The notes under the pieces: generated by a model
Told to the model about the DNA's origin: nothing
Database searches by the model: none
Seen by the model: only the letters and a program-made list of their open reading frames with translations
In this document: one piece after another, positions 1 through 7,491 of the stretch
How positions within the stretch are numbered: position 1 is the stretch's first letter
Layout: every line of letters begins with the position of its first letter
Position numbers and translations under genes: made by a program
Source of the DNA: Zoogloeaceae bacterium
GTDB lineage: Bacteria > Pseudomonadota > Gammaproteobacteria > Burkholderiales > Rhodocyclaceae
Length of the DNA: 16,642 nucleotides
NCBI GenBank assembly: GCA_031290955.1
Contig: JAISLJ010000085.1
Location: 1 to 16,642, forward strand
Direction: 5' to 3'

Positions 1-168
1 GGGCGTAGTCTTCAGAATTCAGGGCGTAGTCTTCAGACTTCAGGGCGTAGTCTTCAGACTTCAGGTCGTAGTCTTCAGACTTCAGGGCGTAGTCTTCAGA
101 CTTCAGAGCGTAGTCTTCAGACTTCAGAGCGTAGTCTTCAGACTTCAGGGTGTAGTATTCAGACTCTT
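1..168. repeat. 21-bp tandem repeat tract, 8 units
   Basis: Eight head-to-tail 21-bp units start at 1, 22, 43, 64, 85, 106, 127 and 148 and run off the left edge. Units begin GGGCGTAGTCTTC and end AGACTTCA. Differences are few: a C to A change in unit 1, GGT for GGG in unit 4, GAG for GGG in units 6 and 7, and a more diverged last unit. Each unit contains the inverted repeat AGTCT-TC-AGACT. Because 21 is a multiple of 3, several frames stay open. Plus frame 1 reads GRSLQTS heptads and continues to a stop at 211-213 with the tail LAQAEAALRRMRESE. A minus frame reads LKSEDYA heptads leaving the window. I cannot tell whether either is translated. There are no spacers, so this is not a CRISPR array. 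Confidence 0.95.
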
Positions 169-269
169 GCCCAAGCGGAAGCGGCGCTACGCCGTATGCG
201 GGAATCCGAATGACGACACAACATCCGCAATCTGCAAACCACAATTGAACAACAGGAAGGAGAAACAAA

Positions 270-743
270 ATGGATATCCTGCTCTGGCGACATGCCGAAG
301 CTCTGGATGGCTCGCCCGATCATGCCCGCGCGCTTTCGCCACACGGCGAGGAACAGGCCGGGAAGGTCGCGCTCTGGTTGCGCGCCCGCGCGCCCGAAAA
401 CCTGCGTTTGCTGGTCAGCCCGGCCATCCGCACCCGCCAGACGGCGGCCTTTTTCCAGGACCAGGATCAGAATCAGGACAAGGTGGAAACCTGCGCGGCG
501 CTCTATAGCGGCACGAAAAGCGATGTGCTCTCGATCATTGAGGCAGCCAGGACGCCCTTGCTCTTCGTGGGACACCAGCCGCTTCTGGGCAAGCTCGCCG
601 CCCGGCTGGCGGAAGAGGAGGCGGCGCTTCCCGAGCGGTTCCGGAAAGGGGCGCTCTGGTGGCTGCGCGGCAAACCCGGCAAGCACACGATGAAACTGTG
701 GCAAACTGTGGACGCGGACGCCCTGCCTGCCGAGCCACGCTGA
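270..743 (+). CDS. sixA: SixA-type phosphohistidine phosphatase
   Basis: This 157-residue cytoplasmic protein belongs to the histidine phosphatase superfamily. SixA enzymes remove phosphate from phosphohistidine on signalling or phosphotransfer proteins. The catalytic RH motif is at the N-terminus (LLWRHAEA, R7-H8), the second arginine motif is SPAIRTRQTA at residues 50-59, and the second catalytic histidine lies in FVGHQPLLG (H102). Length matches SixA, which consists of little more than the core domain. The ATG at 270 follows a good ribosome binding site (GGAAGGA at 255-261). The gene stands alone, 100 bp before the GNAT-aminotransferase gene. No histidine phosphotransfer partner is visible in the window, so the physiological substrate is unknown. 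Confidence 0.88.
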   Translation: MDILLWRHAEALDGSPDHARALSPHGEEQAGKVALWLRARAPENLRLLVSPAIRTRQTAAFFQDQDQNQDKVETCAALYSGTKSDVLSIIEAARTPLLFVGHQPLLGKLAARLAEEEAALPERFRKGALWWLRGKPGKHTMKLWQTVDADALPAEPR

Positions 744-749
744 AGCGGC

Positions 750-778
750 TTGCGGCCGGTCTTCTCATGTGGCATAAT
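750..778 (+). promoter_or_regulatory. candidate sigma-70 promoter for the GNAT-aminotransferase gene
   Basis: TTGCGG (750-755) and CATAAT (773-778) are separated by exactly 17 bp, ahead of the start at 844. A perfect 12-bp palindrome, GCGGAATTCCGC (789-800), lies just downstream, near or after the expected transcription start. Each element matches consensus at four or five of six positions. This is an eye-based call. Confidence 0.4.
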
Positions 779-843
779 CCGCAATTCTGCGGAATTCCGC
801 GCCGTTTCGCCTTCCGCGCCCTGCGCCCTTGATGAGGAAAACC

Positions 844-2535
844 ATGCCCTCCCCCACTGCCGCCTTGCCCTCTGCCCCTGACGAATCCGCGCGCAAAACC
901 CGCCTTTCCGCGCCGGGTTCGGTGCTGGAAACCGTCGCCGGGCTGGTCTGCAAGGTCGCGGAGACGCCGGATGAAATGGAGCAAATCCATCGCTTCAACT
1001 ACCGCACCTTCGTCGAGGAAATCCCGCAACACACGCCCAATTCCGAGCGGCGGCTCGTAGACCGGTTCCATTCCGAAAACCTCTATCTCATCGTCAAGCA
1101 TGAATCCCGCGTCGTCGGCATGCTGGCGCTGCGCGACAGGCGCCCCTTTTCGATGGATGCCAAGATTCCCGATTTCGACCGCTATCTGCCGCCACACCAA
1201 AAGGCGGTGGAAGTCCGCCTGCTGGCTGTCGAGCACAGCTTTCGCGGCGGCGCGACGTTTCGCATGATGATGGACGCGGGTTTCGCGCTCGCCCAGGAAC
1301 ACGGCTGGGATCTGGCCGTCATCTCGGCGACGGTGCGGCAACTGAAACTTTACCGACATATTGGCTTCGAGCCGTTCGGCGCCCTTGTCGGCACGGAGGA
1401 AGCGCAATTCCAGCCCATGTACCTGCGCGCCGCGCGCGCCAGGCTTCTCCGCGCCCATCTGGCGAAACTGCCCGGCGGCGCGCCCGGACGCCTGCTCACA
1501 CAAGTCTCGCTCATCCCCGGCCCGGTGCCTGTTTCAAAGCGCGTGCAGGAGGCCATGTCCGCCGCGCCGCTCTGGCATCGCTCGGAAGCCTTCCAGTCCC
1601 TGCTTGCCGCCGTGCGCGACAAGCTGTGCCAGCTTACCGGCGCGCATCATTGCCAGATCGCCCCCGGCTCCGGCACGCTGGCAAACGACATGGTGGCCTG
1701 GCATTTGCGGACGCTTCTTCGTCCCGGCATGATCCTGGTCAATGGCGAATTCGGCGAGCGCATCGCCGCGCAGGCGCGCCGCGCCGGACTCGATTTCCAC
1801 ATGACTGCCGCCGAGTGGGGGCAGCCTTTCGACCCGGACGAAACGCGCCGCGCCTTCGCCGGCCTGCCCGCCGGAAGCTGGGTGTGGGGCGTGCAGCACG
1901 AGACTTCCACCGGCATTCTCAATCCGCTCGCGGCATGGCAGGCGCTCGCGGACGAGCACGGCCTGCTGTTGTGTGTGGATGCCATCAGCGCCATCGGCAA
2001 TGTTCCCTCCGCGCTCAACGGGGCTTATCTCGCCACGGCAACGAGCGGCAAGGGGCTGCGCGGCTATCCGGGACTGGGCATTGTTTTCCACCGGGAAGAC
2101 CTGCCCGCCGCGCGGGACATCCCCGCCTATCTGGACATCGGCGGCTGGGCGGCAAACGAGGGAATTCCCTTCACGCATTCCTCGAACCTGCTGGCCGCGC
2201 TGGCCGCCGCGCTCGATGAGCAGGACTTTCCGGAGCGCGGCGCAAGGCTTGCCTTCCTGCATCGCTGGCTGCGCAAGCTGTTGCGGGAAGCGCCCTTCAC
2301 CGTGCTGGCGGCGGAAGCGCACGCCTGCCCGGCCATCGTCACGCTCGTCCCGCATGCGGACGGCAACGCCTGGCAGATTGGCGAACGGCTGGAAAAGGCG
2401 GGTTTCCTGCTGAACTACCGCAGCGCCTATCTGCGCTCGCGCAACTGGCTCCAGATCAGCCTCATGGGCCTGCCCGGCAGGGAAACGCTCCTGCAACTCA
2501 CGGGATTGCTGCACGAAGCGCATATGCATGCGTAG
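844..2535 (+). CDS. GNAT acyltransferase / class V aminotransferase fusion protein
   Basis: This 563-residue protein has two domains. Residues about 30-215 resemble a GNAT-type acyltransferase of the N-acyl amino acid synthase kind, with HRFNYRTFVEE, the EVRLLAV strand, a probable acyl-CoA loop FRGGATFR near residue 134, and LKLYRHIGFEPFG. Residues about 220-560 are a fold-type I PLP enzyme of class V (alanine-glyoxylate aminotransferase-like). It has IPGPVPVS at the start, the phosphate loop GSGTLAN near 275, D379 in CVDAISAIG to bind the pyridine nitrogen, and K403 in ATSGKGLRGYPG as the PLP lysine. Both halves look intact. The ATG at 844 is preferred because AGGA (835-838) sits upstream at suitable spacing; TTG 829 and ATG 832 are in-frame alternatives without one. 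The substrate is unknown. The gene converges on frdB, with only 27 bp between the stops. Confidence 0.8.
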   Translation: MPSPTAALPSAPDESARKTRLSAPGSVLETVAGLVCKVAETPDEMEQIHRFNYRTFVEEIPQHTPNSERRLVDRFHSENLYLIVKHESRVVGMLALRDRRPFSMDAKIPDFDRYLPPHQKAVEVRLLAVEHSFRGGATFRMMMDAGFALAQEHGWDLAVISATVRQLKLYRHIGFEPFGALVGTEEAQFQPMYLRAARARLLRAHLAKLPGGAPGRLLTQVSLIPGPVPVSKRVQEAMSAAPLWHRSEAFQSLLAAVRDKLCQLTGAHHCQIAPGSGTLANDMVAWHLRTLLRPGMILVNGEFGERIAAQARRAGLDFHMTAAEWGQPFDPDETRRAFAGLPAGSWVWGVQHETSTGILNPLAAWQALADEHGLLLCVDAISAIGNVPSALNGAYLATATSGKGLRGYPGLGIVFHREDLPAARDIPAYLDIGGWAANEGIPFTHSSNLLAALAAALDEQDFPERGARLAFLHRWLRKLLREAPFTVLAAEAHACPAIVTLVPHADGNAWQIGERLEKAGFLLNYRSAYLRSRNWLQISLMGLPGRETLLQLTGLLHEAHMHA

Positions 2536-2562
2536 GTCGGTCGCCCCCGTGCGGCTTCCCGG

Positions 2563-3306
2563 TCACGCCGCCGACAAAAACGCCATTTTTCGACGCAGGA
2601 AGGCAATCTGGGTTTCCAGGGGCAGGGATTTGGGGCAGACATCGTGGCAGGCGAGGAGCGACATGCAGCCGAAAACGCCGCTGTCGTCACCGATCAATTC
2701 GTAGAAGGCGGCGTCATCGCGCCTGTCGCGTGGATCGAGGCGGAAGCGGGCGATCTTGCCGAAGCCCACCGCGCCGACAAAATCCTGGCGCATCTGCGCC
2801 GTGCCGCAGGCGGCAACGCAGCAGCCGCATTCCACGCAGCGGTCAAGCGCGTAGATGGCTTCGGCAAGGTCGGGGGACATGCGCTCTTCGATCCTTGAGA
2901 GATCGGCTTCCCTTTCCCGCGCATGCAGCCAGGTTTCGAGGCGCTCGCTCATGCCGCGCATCCACTTGCCGGTATCGACGGAAAGGTCGCCGATCAGCGC
3001 AAAGAACGGCAGGGGCGCAAGCGTGGTTTCGGCGGGCAGGTCGCGGGTGAGCGTGCGGCAGGCAAGCCGCGGACGACCATTGACCATCATGGCGCAACTG
3101 CCGCAAATTCCGGCGCGACAGACAAAATCAAATTGCAGGCTGGCATCCTGATGTTCACGAATTTCATTCAGGGCGATGAAGAGCGTCATGCCTTCGGCTT
3201 CCTCCAGCGCGTAGCGTTGCAGGCGCGGCTTGCTGTTGGCGTCCTGCGGGTTGTGGCGCAGGATGGTGAGGGTAATGCGACGGCGAGCGTTTGTTTTGGC
3301 GTTCAT
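2563..3306 (-). CDS. frdB: fumarate reductase iron-sulfur subunit FrdB
   Basis: This 247-residue subunit carries electrons from the dihaem cytochrome b to the flavin subunit through three iron-sulfur centres. The N-terminal [2Fe-2S] ferredoxin domain has CRAGICGSC followed by LACRTL. The C-terminal domain has CVECGCCVAAC and CMSLLACHDVCPKSLPL, supplying the [4Fe-4S] and [3Fe-4S] ligands. The sequence closely follows Wolinella succinogenes FrdB as I recall it, including DLSVDTG, DFVGAVG and YELIGDDSGVFGCM, and the length is similar (about 239 there). It is the last gene of the operon. Its ATG is 3 bp after the stop of the preceding membrane-protein gene, and its ribosome binding site (GGAG) lies inside that gene's last codons, so translation is probably coupled. 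Confidence 0.95.
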   Translation of the reverse strand: MNAKTNARRRITLTILRHNPQDANSKPRLQRYALEEAEGMTLFIALNEIREHQDASLQFDFVCRAGICGSCAMMVNGRPRLACRTLTRDLPAETTLAPLPFFALIGDLSVDTGKWMRGMSERLETWLHAREREADLSRIEERMSPDLAEAIYALDRCVECGCCVAACGTAQMRQDFVGAVGFGKIARFRLDPRDRRDDAAFYELIGDDSGVFGCMSLLACHDVCPKSLPLETQIAFLRRKMAFLSAA

Positions 3307-3309
3307 TTG

Positions 3310-3855
3310 TCACTCCAGAAATCCAGGGAAGACGCCATTCTTCCATGCAAACAGGAGAAGATAAACCAGCATGAGCAGATCGGTGAGGAGATTGCCCAAC
3401 AGGATGGGCCAGAATGAGATTCTTCCGGTTTCGCGCAGGAAAAACCGCTGCGCGGGTTTAAACTTCAGCGAACAGTATTCGATGAAAAAAGCGCCAATTG
3501 TGCAACCAATACTGATGAGAAGTTCATTGCGAAACGGTCGGTGAAAGAAAACCCGGATCAGGCAGACGATCAGCGCAAGGGAAACAATATTAGCATAGGA
3601 ACTGGCTGCAAACGGGCGGCGATATTCCCTGGAATAAAGGAAAACAAAGCCTTCCATCAAAATGCACATCACCATTGTGACGAGTGCCCAACGCAAAAAA
3701 CCATCGTCGTAAAAATAGCTGCCAAGAATGATGATGGGGCCGGGAACGCCATCGGCGGCGTTTCCCGTCAACGGCCACAGCGCAAAGACCACCAGCAGAA
3801 GAGAGGCCGCCCTGCCGCCCATCCGGCATGCGGCAGACTGGCGCGGTTTTCTCAT
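3310..3855 (-). CDS. unrecognised four-helix membrane protein inside the frd operon
   Basis: I do not recognise this 181-residue protein. It begins with a basic stretch and a hydrophobic segment (residues 17-34) ending in GNAAD, which looks like a cleavable signal peptide or a first membrane helix. Four further hydrophobic segments follow at about 54-74, 87-105, 111-129 and 147-171, with buried acidic residues E68, E126 and D159. No haem-ligand histidine pattern or cysteine cluster is evident. Its ATG overlaps the frdA stop (ATGA at 3852-3855), GGAG lies at good spacing, and frdB starts 3 bp after its stop, so it is built into the operon. Composition is unusual: three 60-bp lines within it have 26, 28 and 26 G+C, against 42 in a frdA line at 4081. 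This suggests separate acquisition. It could be an accessory subunit, an assembly factor or a dicarboxylate-related protein; the sequence does not decide. Confidence 0.8.
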   Translation of the reverse strand: MRKPRQSAACRMGGRAASLLLVVFALWPLTGNAADGVPGPIIILGSYFYDDGFLRWALVTMVMCILMEGFVFLYSREYRRPFAASSYANIVSLALIVCLIRVFFHRPFRNELLISIGCTIGAFFIEYCSLKFKPAQRFFLRETGRISFWPILLGNLLTDLLMLVYLLLFAWKNGVFPGFLE

Positions 3856-5846
3856 GCCGGGTTCTCCAGCGGCTCATCCAGCCGTTCGTTCTTGCCGCGC
3901 AGGGTGGCGGGCAGGTATTCGGCATAGGGCATCAGCGCCGCCTGCACCGCGAACCGGTCGCGGTCGCGCATCTTGGCGCGCAGGGCATCGACCTGGAATT
4001 GCCGCGCCCCGGTCTCCGGATGGGGGATGAAATCCCGTGCCCCGTAGCCGCGCCAGCCGGGCGGCAGTTCCATCGTCTTCACGTCGAGAGGTTCGTAGGC
4101 GAGATGCGGCAGGGTGGCCGCCGCGTCGTCCGGCCAGAAGGCGAGGGTGCGTTTCAGCCAATCGCGGTCGTTTCTCTGCGGGAAATCCTCGCGGAAGTGC
4201 GCCCCCCGGCTCTCGGTGCGCTGGTAAGCGCCGTAGGCGATGGTGAGGGCCAGCTTCAGCATGCGCCGCACGCGGTAGGCGGCGACAAGTTCCGGATTGC
4301 TGCCCCATGTTTTCGCGGAAATCCCGATCGCCTCACTGCGTTGCAGGAGACGTTGCAATTGCGTGACGCCCTGCTCCAGCCCTTCGGCCTCGCGGAAAAT
4401 GCCGACAAATTGAGTCATGGTCTCCTGCATCTCGGCGATGAGCCGAAAGGCGTTTTCGGAGCCGGGGCGACGCAGGAGCGCGCACAGGTTTTCCTCCTCG
4501 CGCCGCAGGAATTCCCGCGCCAGCGGCAACGGGGCGGGGATGTCGTTTTCGGGGCGGGCGCAGAAATCGGCGATGAATTCCCCGACGATCATGCCGGCGA
4601 CCACGGTCTCCGCCACCGAATTGCCGCCCAGCCGGTTGAAGCCGTGCAAGTCCCAGCAGGCGGCCTCGCCCGCCGCGAACAATCCCTTGAGGAACGGGGA
4701 TTCCCCGGTATGGTTCGTGCGCACGCCGCCCATCGTGTAATGCTGCGCTGGACGCACGGGAATCCAGTGTTCGGCGGGATCAATGCCCAGGAAGCTCTCG
4801 CAGATTTCCTTCACCTCCCGCAGGTTGCGCTCGATGTGCGGACGGCCCAGCAAGGTGATGTCCAGCCACAGGTGCGGCCCGAAGCGCGAGGCAACGCCCT
4901 GCCCCTTGCGGATGTGTTCCTCCATGCGCCGCGAGACCACATCACGCGAGGCCAGCTCGCGCTTTTCCGGCTCGTAGTCCGGCATGAAGCGATGCCCTTC
5001 CGCATCACGCAACAGGCCGCCGTCACCGCGACAGCCTTCCGTCACCAGAATGCCCGCCGGGAAAATACCGGTCGGGTGGAATTGCACGGCCTCCATGTTG
5101 CCGAGCGCCGCCACGCCGGTTTCCAGGGCGAGCGCGTGACCCATGCCCTCGCAGATCACGGCATTGGTGGTGACGCGGTAGAGCCGCCCCGCGCCGCCCG
5201 TGGCGATTGCCGTGGCGCGGGCGAGGCAGGCGGTAAGCTCGCCGCTCACAAGGTCGCGCACAATCGCGCCGTGGCAGCGTTCCCCATCGTGGATCAGGCA
5301 GAGCGCCTCGCTGCGCTCCCAGACGCGCACACCCAGCGCAATGGCCTGGTCGCTCACGGTAAAAAGCATGGCGTGTCCGGTGCCATCCGAAACATAGCAG
5401 GTGCGCCACTTCTTGGTACCGCCGAAATCACGCTGGGCAATCAGCCCTTCCGCCTCCATGCGCTCGTTGATGCTCTGCGGCTGCCCGTTGATGATGACTT
5501 CACGATCACCACCGCGCACGCGGCTCCAGGGCGTACCCCAGGCCGCGAGTTCACGCACGGCCTTGGGCGCAGTCTGGACGAACATGCGCGCGACAATCTG
5601 ATCCGCGCCCCAGTCGCTGCCGCGCACCGTATCCTCGAAATGCACGTCCTCAGTATCGCCCTCGCCTTTGCGGACATTCGCAAGAGAAGCCTGCATGCCG
5701 CCCTGCGCCGCCGCCGAGTGCGAACGCTTGGGCGGCACCAGCGAGAGCACCAGCACCTCATGCCCGCGCCGCCGGATGCCAATGGCGGCGCGCAGCCCCG
5801 CCAGCCCGCCGCCGATGATGAGCGCGTCCGTAACCAGCGTCTTCAT
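3852..5846 (-). CDS. frdA: fumarate reductase flavoprotein subunit FrdA
   Basis: This 664-residue catalytic subunit reduces fumarate to succinate, or the reverse, at a covalently bound FAD. The dinucleotide-binding motif is IIGGGLAG (10-17), and the FAD-linking histidine is H43 in RSHSAAAQGG. Further landmarks are GSDWG, FGGTKKWRTCY, QFHPTG, TEGCRGDGG, the active-site arginine region SRDVVSRRM, and FAAGEAACWDLHGFNRLGGNS. It parallels Wolinella FrdA almost block for block, including the position of H43. The ATG at 5844-5846 is chosen because homology begins there and GGAGG precedes it by 7 bp; it overlaps the frdC stop as ATGA. The open frame runs upstream to 6800, but that extension is frdC read out of frame. 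No twin-arginine signal is seen, so the site should face the cytoplasm. Confidence 0.96.
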   Translation of the reverse strand: MKTLVTDALIIGGGLAGLRAAIGIRRRGHEVLVLSLVPPKRSHSAAAQGGMQASLANVRKGEGDTEDVHFEDTVRGSDWGADQIVARMFVQTAPKAVRELAAWGTPWSRVRGGDREVIINGQPQSINERMEAEGLIAQRDFGGTKKWRTCYVSDGTGHAMLFTVSDQAIALGVRVWERSEALCLIHDGERCHGAIVRDLVSGELTACLARATAIATGGAGRLYRVTTNAVICEGMGHALALETGVAALGNMEAVQFHPTGIFPAGILVTEGCRGDGGLLRDAEGHRFMPDYEPEKRELASRDVVSRRMEEHIRKGQGVASRFGPHLWLDITLLGRPHIERNLREVKEICESFLGIDPAEHWIPVRPAQHYTMGGVRTNHTGESPFLKGLFAAGEAACWDLHGFNRLGGNSVAETVVAGMIVGEFIADFCARPENDIPAPLPLAREFLRREEENLCALLRRPGSENAFRLIAEMQETMTQFVGIFREAEGLEQGVTQLQRLLQRSEAIGISAKTWGSNPELVAAYRVRRMLKLALTIAYGAYQRTESRGAHFREDFPQRNDRDWLKRTLAFWPDDAAATLPHLAYEPLDVKTMELPPGWRGYGARDFIPHPETGARQFQVDALRAKMRDRDRFAVQAALMPYAEYLPATLRGKNERLDEPLENPA

Positions 5847-6625
5847 TGCGCCGCCTCCGTGTCTCTGCCGTGATCCTCCCCGGACATCATCACCTGCGCG
5901 GGCGTATAACGTTCCCCATACTGGGCGCGATGCTCGAAACCGATCTTCATGTAGGCGGCGAGCGTGAGCAGGCCCAAGACAAGGAAGAAGAGCGTCAATC
6001 CCCATTTGAGGCGACGAAGGACGGCGCGTGAAGCGTTCGGCCAGCCCCACTTGCGCGCCAGCCGGTACAGCCCGATGCCGCCATGCAGTTCCACTGCGAA
6101 GAGCAGCGTGAGATAGAAGGGCCAGAGACCATCGCTCCACACCCGGTCGGCGGAGGCGTAGGGGCCGATGTTCTGCGGCCAGACGAACATCTGGTAGAGA
6201 TGCGCCGAAGCGAGGAAAAAGAGGAGAAAGCCGGTTGCAACCTGCCAGAGCCAGAGCGTTGTATCCGCATGGCGCATCGCTTTGGCATGGGCGCGGATGG
6301 TTTTCCACTGTTGGTAACTGCCGGGAAACTTCCGCAGCGCGAGGAGGGCGTGCGTCGCCAGCAGGAAGGCCACGCCGCCCACCACGAGGGAGACGAGCCA
6401 CGGGTACGATTTCCCGAAGAAAAAATAGCCCTCGAAGAAGCGCGCCACCGTCCATAGCACTTCCTTCCCCAAGAGGATAGAGGCCACGAAGAACATATGC
6501 CCCCACATGAAGAGCGCAAGGAGCAACCCCGTGCCCCCTTGCAGGAGATCCAGTCTGGCGGGCCAGCGACTCTTCTGCGCCCGCGTGGAAAGCCCGGACT
6601 GGGCGAGAAAAACAGCATTGAACAT
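5843..6625 (-). CDS. frdC: fumarate reductase dihaem cytochrome b subunit FrdC
   Basis: This 260-residue membrane subunit has five transmembrane helices, binds two b haems and oxidises quinol. The four axial histidines are visible as H43 (MWGHMFF), H92 (LATHALL), H142 (ASAHLYQ) and H181 (ELHGGIGLYRL). Each is one residue short of H44, H93, H143 and H182 in Wolinella succinogenes FrdC. E65 and E179 match Wolinella E66 (menaquinol oxidation) and E180 (transmembrane proton pathway). The constant offset supports the ATG at 6623-6625. A GTG further upstream (6694) would add 23 residues with no ribosome binding site or homology. The gene heads the operon. No promoter could be identified with confidence upstream. 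Confidence 0.94.
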   Translation of the reverse strand: MFNAVFLAQSGLSTRAQKSRWPARLDLLQGGTGLLLALFMWGHMFFVASILLGKEVLWTVARFFEGYFFFGKSYPWLVSLVVGGVAFLLATHALLALRKFPGSYQQWKTIRAHAKAMRHADTTLWLWQVATGFLLFFLASAHLYQMFVWPQNIGPYASADRVWSDGLWPFYLTLLFAVELHGGIGLYRLARKWGWPNASRAVLRRLKWGLTLFFLVLGLLTLAAYMKIGFEHRAQYGERYTPAQVMMSGEDHGRDTEAAQ

Positions 6626-6837
6626 GACAAACCCCAAGCGCCAAAAGACATGAAGATATTGCGGCGCAACAGGCAACGATAGCGCCAAGCGCACAGAAAA
6701 GCCAGCGTTTTTTCATGCTCGCCCCGCCGCACAGGCCGCCTTGCCTCAGCAAACATCGTCCACGCTGCTGTATTGCATGCGCAAGACAAACCTGCCACAT
6801 TCTTTGCCCAAACGATCCTGTTCACAGGGGTGATGAA
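6626..6837. other. intergenic region upstream of frdC
   Basis: These roughly 210 bp should hold the promoter of the frd operon. I see no sigma-54 element, no convincing FNR palindrome and no clear sigma-70 pair. The base composition is lower in GC than the flanking genes (29 of 60 in the line at 6781). An open frame continuing upstream of frdA crosses the stretch and begins like a lipoprotein signal (MKKRWLFCALG), but it runs out of frame through frdC and is not supported as a gene. Confidence 0.5.
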
Positions 6838-6965
6838 AAGTGGAGGAAACATCGTCATTGCGAAGCAATGCCCTGCGGACGAAGACCTTGAACAAACCCT
6901 GCTCCGGTATGCCATGCTCTACAACGAACTCCTGCCCCCAGACCGCACTCAACAGCAAAACCCCT
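6838..6965 (+). pseudogene. remnant of an IS481/IS3-like transposase C-terminus, frameshifted
   Basis: The translation here contains ADEDLEQTLLRYAMLYNELLP and then, one frame over, QTALNSKTP. Together they resemble the end of DDE integrase-core transposases, where a DLEQTLLRYV-LYN-QLPQSALNSKTP block is typical. The frame breaks at a run of five C residues (6935-6939), consistent with a one-base insertion. No catalytic domain, start codon or terminal inverted repeat is present, so this is a short dead fragment. Family assignment is from motif memory and only approximate. Confidence 0.65.
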
Positions 6966-7265
6966 TCCGGCCAATGGGCGTGTTATGCGTTTTCCGCCTA
7001 CCGGCAGCGCCGGGACGCAGCGCCGCCGCAAACAGAAGCGCCCCGCATGCGCCAACGCCTGCGCGCGACGCAGGGGAAGCCGACGGCAAGGGAACTGACG
7101 GCGCGAATCCCCCTCCCGGCCACACCGGAACCCTTGCGCCTAGCCCTTTCCGCCGTCCTCGAATTTTCCGACGGCACAATTGCCTACCACGCACTGTGCC
7201 ACCCCGCTGGCAAACCCGATTTCCACCACGCCACAGGCTTTTGCCTGCGCTTTCCGGGAAACTGA
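6963..7265 (+). pseudogene. 3' fragment of a DOMON-like domain gene
   Basis: About 100 residues, from SGQWACYAFSAYR to the stop at 7263-7265, resemble the second half of bacterial DOMON-like domain proteins (usually near 190 residues). These have SPSGQWAAYAFSAYR in the middle and end in a block like SAVLEFSDG-YHAL-HPAGKPDFHH-GF. The 5' half is missing. The frame instead continues upstream into transposase sequence, giving a chimeric open frame from 6840. The reading frame downstream of the junction is intact, so the break may be fairly recent. The function of this family is not established. The identification rests on recalled motif similarity. Confidence 0.6.
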
Positions 7266-7491
7266 GGATTTCCTTCTGGCAAGGGAATCGCGGCAGCAAC
7301 AGGAGAGGGGGCGTTCATCCACACGGCGCGAAGCTCCGCATGTCAATTCCTGTCCTCTGGCTCCCGGTTACAAGGCGCCTGCGCATAAAAACCCAGATAT
7401 CAGGTTTTCTTGCTCTTGAGTACGACGGCAGCGGCAATGGCGTGTCATGCTGCCTCCTCCGCCAAAACACCGATATGCGCGACTGCGGGAC
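7266..7491. other. intergenic region between the DOMON-like remnant and rnfH
   Basis: These 226 bp lie beyond the rnfH stop and beyond the DOMON-like remnant. I see no convincing gene, promoter or known riboswitch on either strand. The only clear structure is the weak AT-rich hairpin at 7388-7408. Confidence 0.5.
7388..7408. terminator. weak candidate hairpin terminator downstream of rnfH
   Basis: AAAACC (7388-7393) and GGTTTT (7403-7408) can pair around a centre containing GATATC, and the right arm runs into TTTTCTT. The stem is short and AT-rich. It is about 85 bp beyond the rnfH stop, and its T-rich side faces the plus direction. This is a low-confidence call. Confidence 0.2.

Noticed and set aside
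1..168. CRISPR array
   Set aside because: The 21-bp units are directly adjacent with no unique spacers, and no cas gene is present.
535..1503. A 322-codon minus-strand frame opposite sixA and the GNAT domain
   Set aside because: No domain is recognisable, and it opposes two genes with clear catalytic motifs.
3828..5873. A 681-codon plus-strand frame opposite frdA
   Set aside because: It is antisense to a strongly supported gene and its His/Arg/Ala-rich translation is typical of high-GC shadow frames.
3852..6800. A single 982-codon minus-strand open frame
   Set aside because: Only the last 664 codons are FrdA. The upstream part is frdC read out of frame, and frdC itself has all four haem histidines in its own frame.
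6716..6800. Lipoprotein-like gene start MKKRWLFCALG upstream of frdC
   Set aside because: The frame continues through frdC in the wrong phase with no stop of its own and no family match.
7266..7444. A riboswitch or small RNA in the gap between the DOMON-like remnant and rnfH
   Set aside because: Some GC-rich pairing is possible on the minus strand, but no known riboswitch core could be matched and no downstream gene on that side would be controlled.
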